The notes beneath the pieces were generated by a model that was not told the DNA's origin, did not search any database, and worked only from the letters and a program-made list of their open reading frames with translations. From contig JAZNYY010000059.1 of assembly GCA_045594645.1 (NCBI GenBank), positions 1 through 64,000 on the forward strand: DNA of 64,000 nucleotides, written 5' to 3'. The number at the start of each line of letters is the position of its first letter. Positions within the stretch are counted from its first letter, which is position 1. A program made the translations under genes and the position numbers. This document shows positions 62,981 through 64,000 of this stretch, in pieces. This stretch comes from Fimenecus sp045594645 (GTDB taxonomy: Bacteria > Bacillota > Clostridia > Oscillospirales > Acutalibacteraceae).

Positions 62981-64000
62981 CTATACATTAAAACGGAAAA
63001 GAACTATGTCTCCGTCTTTCATAACATATTCTTTGCCTTCGGAGCGAACTAAACCTTTTTCTTTTGCATTCTGCATTGTGCCGTTTGCCATAAGGTCATC
63101 AAAATGGATAACCTCTGCACGAATAAATCCGCGTTCAAAGTCTGTGTGGTTTTTACCTGCTGCCTGAGGTGCTTTTGTGCCTTTTTTGATTGTCCAAGCT
63201 CTTACTTCGGGCTGACCTGCAGTAAGGTATGAGATAAGTCCTAAAAGATTATATGAACGCTGAATAAGCAAATCAAGTCCGCCCTGCTCAATACCCAAAT
63301 CAGCGAGGAACATTTCTTTTTCTTCTTTATCAAGCTCGGCAATCTGTGCTTCAAGTTCTGCACAAATCGGCAAGGTTTCTGCGCCCTCAGCCTTTGCCAA
63401 TTCACAAACTGCATTATAGCGGGCATTGTCGCGGATATTGTTTGCGAAATCTTCTTCGCTCATATTACAAGCATAGATTACGGGCTTTGATGAAAGAAGT
63501 GCAACTGTTGACATAATTTCGCGTTCTTCATCGTCCATTTCAACTGCACGGGCATTAATACCGTTTTCTAATTCGCCACGAAGACGATTTAAGAAATCAA
63601 CCTCTTTCTGAAGTGATTTATCACCCTTTAAAGCCTTTGTGCTACGGTCAATTCTTCTGTCGAGAAGTTCAATATCAGAGAGAATAAGTTCAAGGTTGAT
63701 TGTTTCAATATCTCTTTGTGGGTCAATGCTACCCTCAACATGAATAATATCATCATTATCAAAGCAACGAACAACATGAATAATTGCGTCAACCTCACGG
63801 ATATGAGACAAAAATTTATTACCGAGTCCCTCACCCTTTGATGCGCCCTTTACAAGACCTGCGATGTCAACGAATTCGATTGTTGCGGGTGTAGTTTTTG
63901 CGGGGTTATACATTTCTGCAAGCTTGTCAATTCTGTAATCGGGCACTGCCACAACACCCACATTGGGCTCGATTGTGCAGAAAGCATAGTTTGCAGACTG
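62981..64000 (-). CDS. ychF: Redox-regulated ATPase YchF, N-terminus cut by the window end
   Basis: 339 residues of an Obg-type P-loop protein are present; the frame stays open to base 64000. The visible part begins QSANYAFCTIEPNVGVVAVPD, so only the G1/P-loop (~25-30 residues) is missing. FVDIAGLVKGASKGEGLGNKF (switch II region with the DxAG motif), the coiled-coil insertion (about 130-200), CNMSEEDF (in the nucleotide-specificity position) and the C-terminal TGS domain with GFIRAEVIHFDDL are typical. YchF binds ATP in preference to GTP and associates with ribosomes. Confidence 0.95.
   Translation of the reverse strand, partial: QSANYAFCTIEPNVGVVAVPDYRIDKLAEMYNPAKTTPATIEFVDIAGLVKGASKGEGLGNKFLSHIREVDAIIHVVRCFDNDDIIHVEGSIDPQRDIETINLELILSDIELLDRRIDRSTKALKGDKSLQKEVDFLNRLRGELENGINARAVEMDDEEREIMSTVALLSSKPVIYACNMSEEDFANNIRDNARYNAVCELAKAEGAETLPICAELEAQIAELDKEEKEMFLADLGIEQGGLDLLIQRSYNLLGLISYLTAGQPEVRAWTIKKGTKAPQAAGKNHTDFERGFIRAEVIHFDDLMANGTMQNAKEKGLVRSEGKEYVMKDGDIVLFRFNV

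Overview
The window looks like the chromosome of a low-GC, anaerobic, spore-forming Clostridia bacterium, most likely a gut Oscillospirales/Ruminococcaceae-type organism. The basis is gene content and order: spoIID, a SpoVB-like flippase, ricT, darA, the ribosomal-protein protease Prp between L21 and L27, pyruvate phosphate dikinase, a GBE1-like glycogen branching enzyme and glycan hydrolases (GH51, GH89), with AT-rich promoters and strong GGAGG ribosome binding sites. No phage, insertion sequence with a transposase, rRNA or CRISPR array is visible. The only tRNA is tRNA-Arg(CCG).

Layout. 0-1.0 kb: the end of an unknown protein and rqcP. 1.1-11.8 kb (minus): one long housekeeping operon, recJ-relA-dtd-MBL hydrolase-hemZ-uridine kinase-SpoVB-like flippase-mazG-hup, from a promoter near 11.84 kb. 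11.9-12.8 kb: a polyprenyl-phosphate type glycosyltransferase. 12.9-21.8 kb (plus): GlmU-like acetyltransferase, pth, mfd, a DUF554 protein, a CDF metal transporter, a metallophosphoesterase and an acyltransferase. 21.8-27.9 kb (minus): MFS transporter, HTH/DUF4097 pair, secreted protein of unknown function, SGNH hydrolase and PlsC-like acyltransferase. 28.4-38.9 kb: carbon metabolism (ppdK, GH89, glgB, GH51 lipoprotein). 39.0-42.4 kb (plus): Fur-family regulator with a His-rich metal permease, then YerC-like regulator, methyltransferase and hslO.

42.6-47.4 kb is the most accessory-looking stretch: a membrane zinc-ribbon protein; a four-gene operon of unknown proteins divergent from a 55-residue ribbon-helix-helix regulator; a Ser/Thr kinase divergent from an HTH partner; and a ferredoxin. 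47.4-52.9 kb (minus): citrate synthase, a membrane protein, an AEC transporter, darA, holB and ricT. 53-58.4 kb: spoIID, then a 1094-residue secreted collagen-like protein with 13 repeated beta modules, a small downstream gene and a divergent HTH regulator. 58.4-64 kb: an AlaA-type aminotransferase, rplU-prp-rpmA with an L21 leader, nitroreductase, a DRE-TIM aldolase, tRNA-Arg and ychF (cut by the window end).

The intergenic spaces carry three families of short palindromic or A-rich repeats, recurring across the window and often adjoining each other. Several promoters overlap clear inverted repeats (CDF transporter, Fur-family gene, RHH locus, citrate synthase, aldolase), so local regulators are likely. 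All annotation is from reading the sequence; no database search was run.
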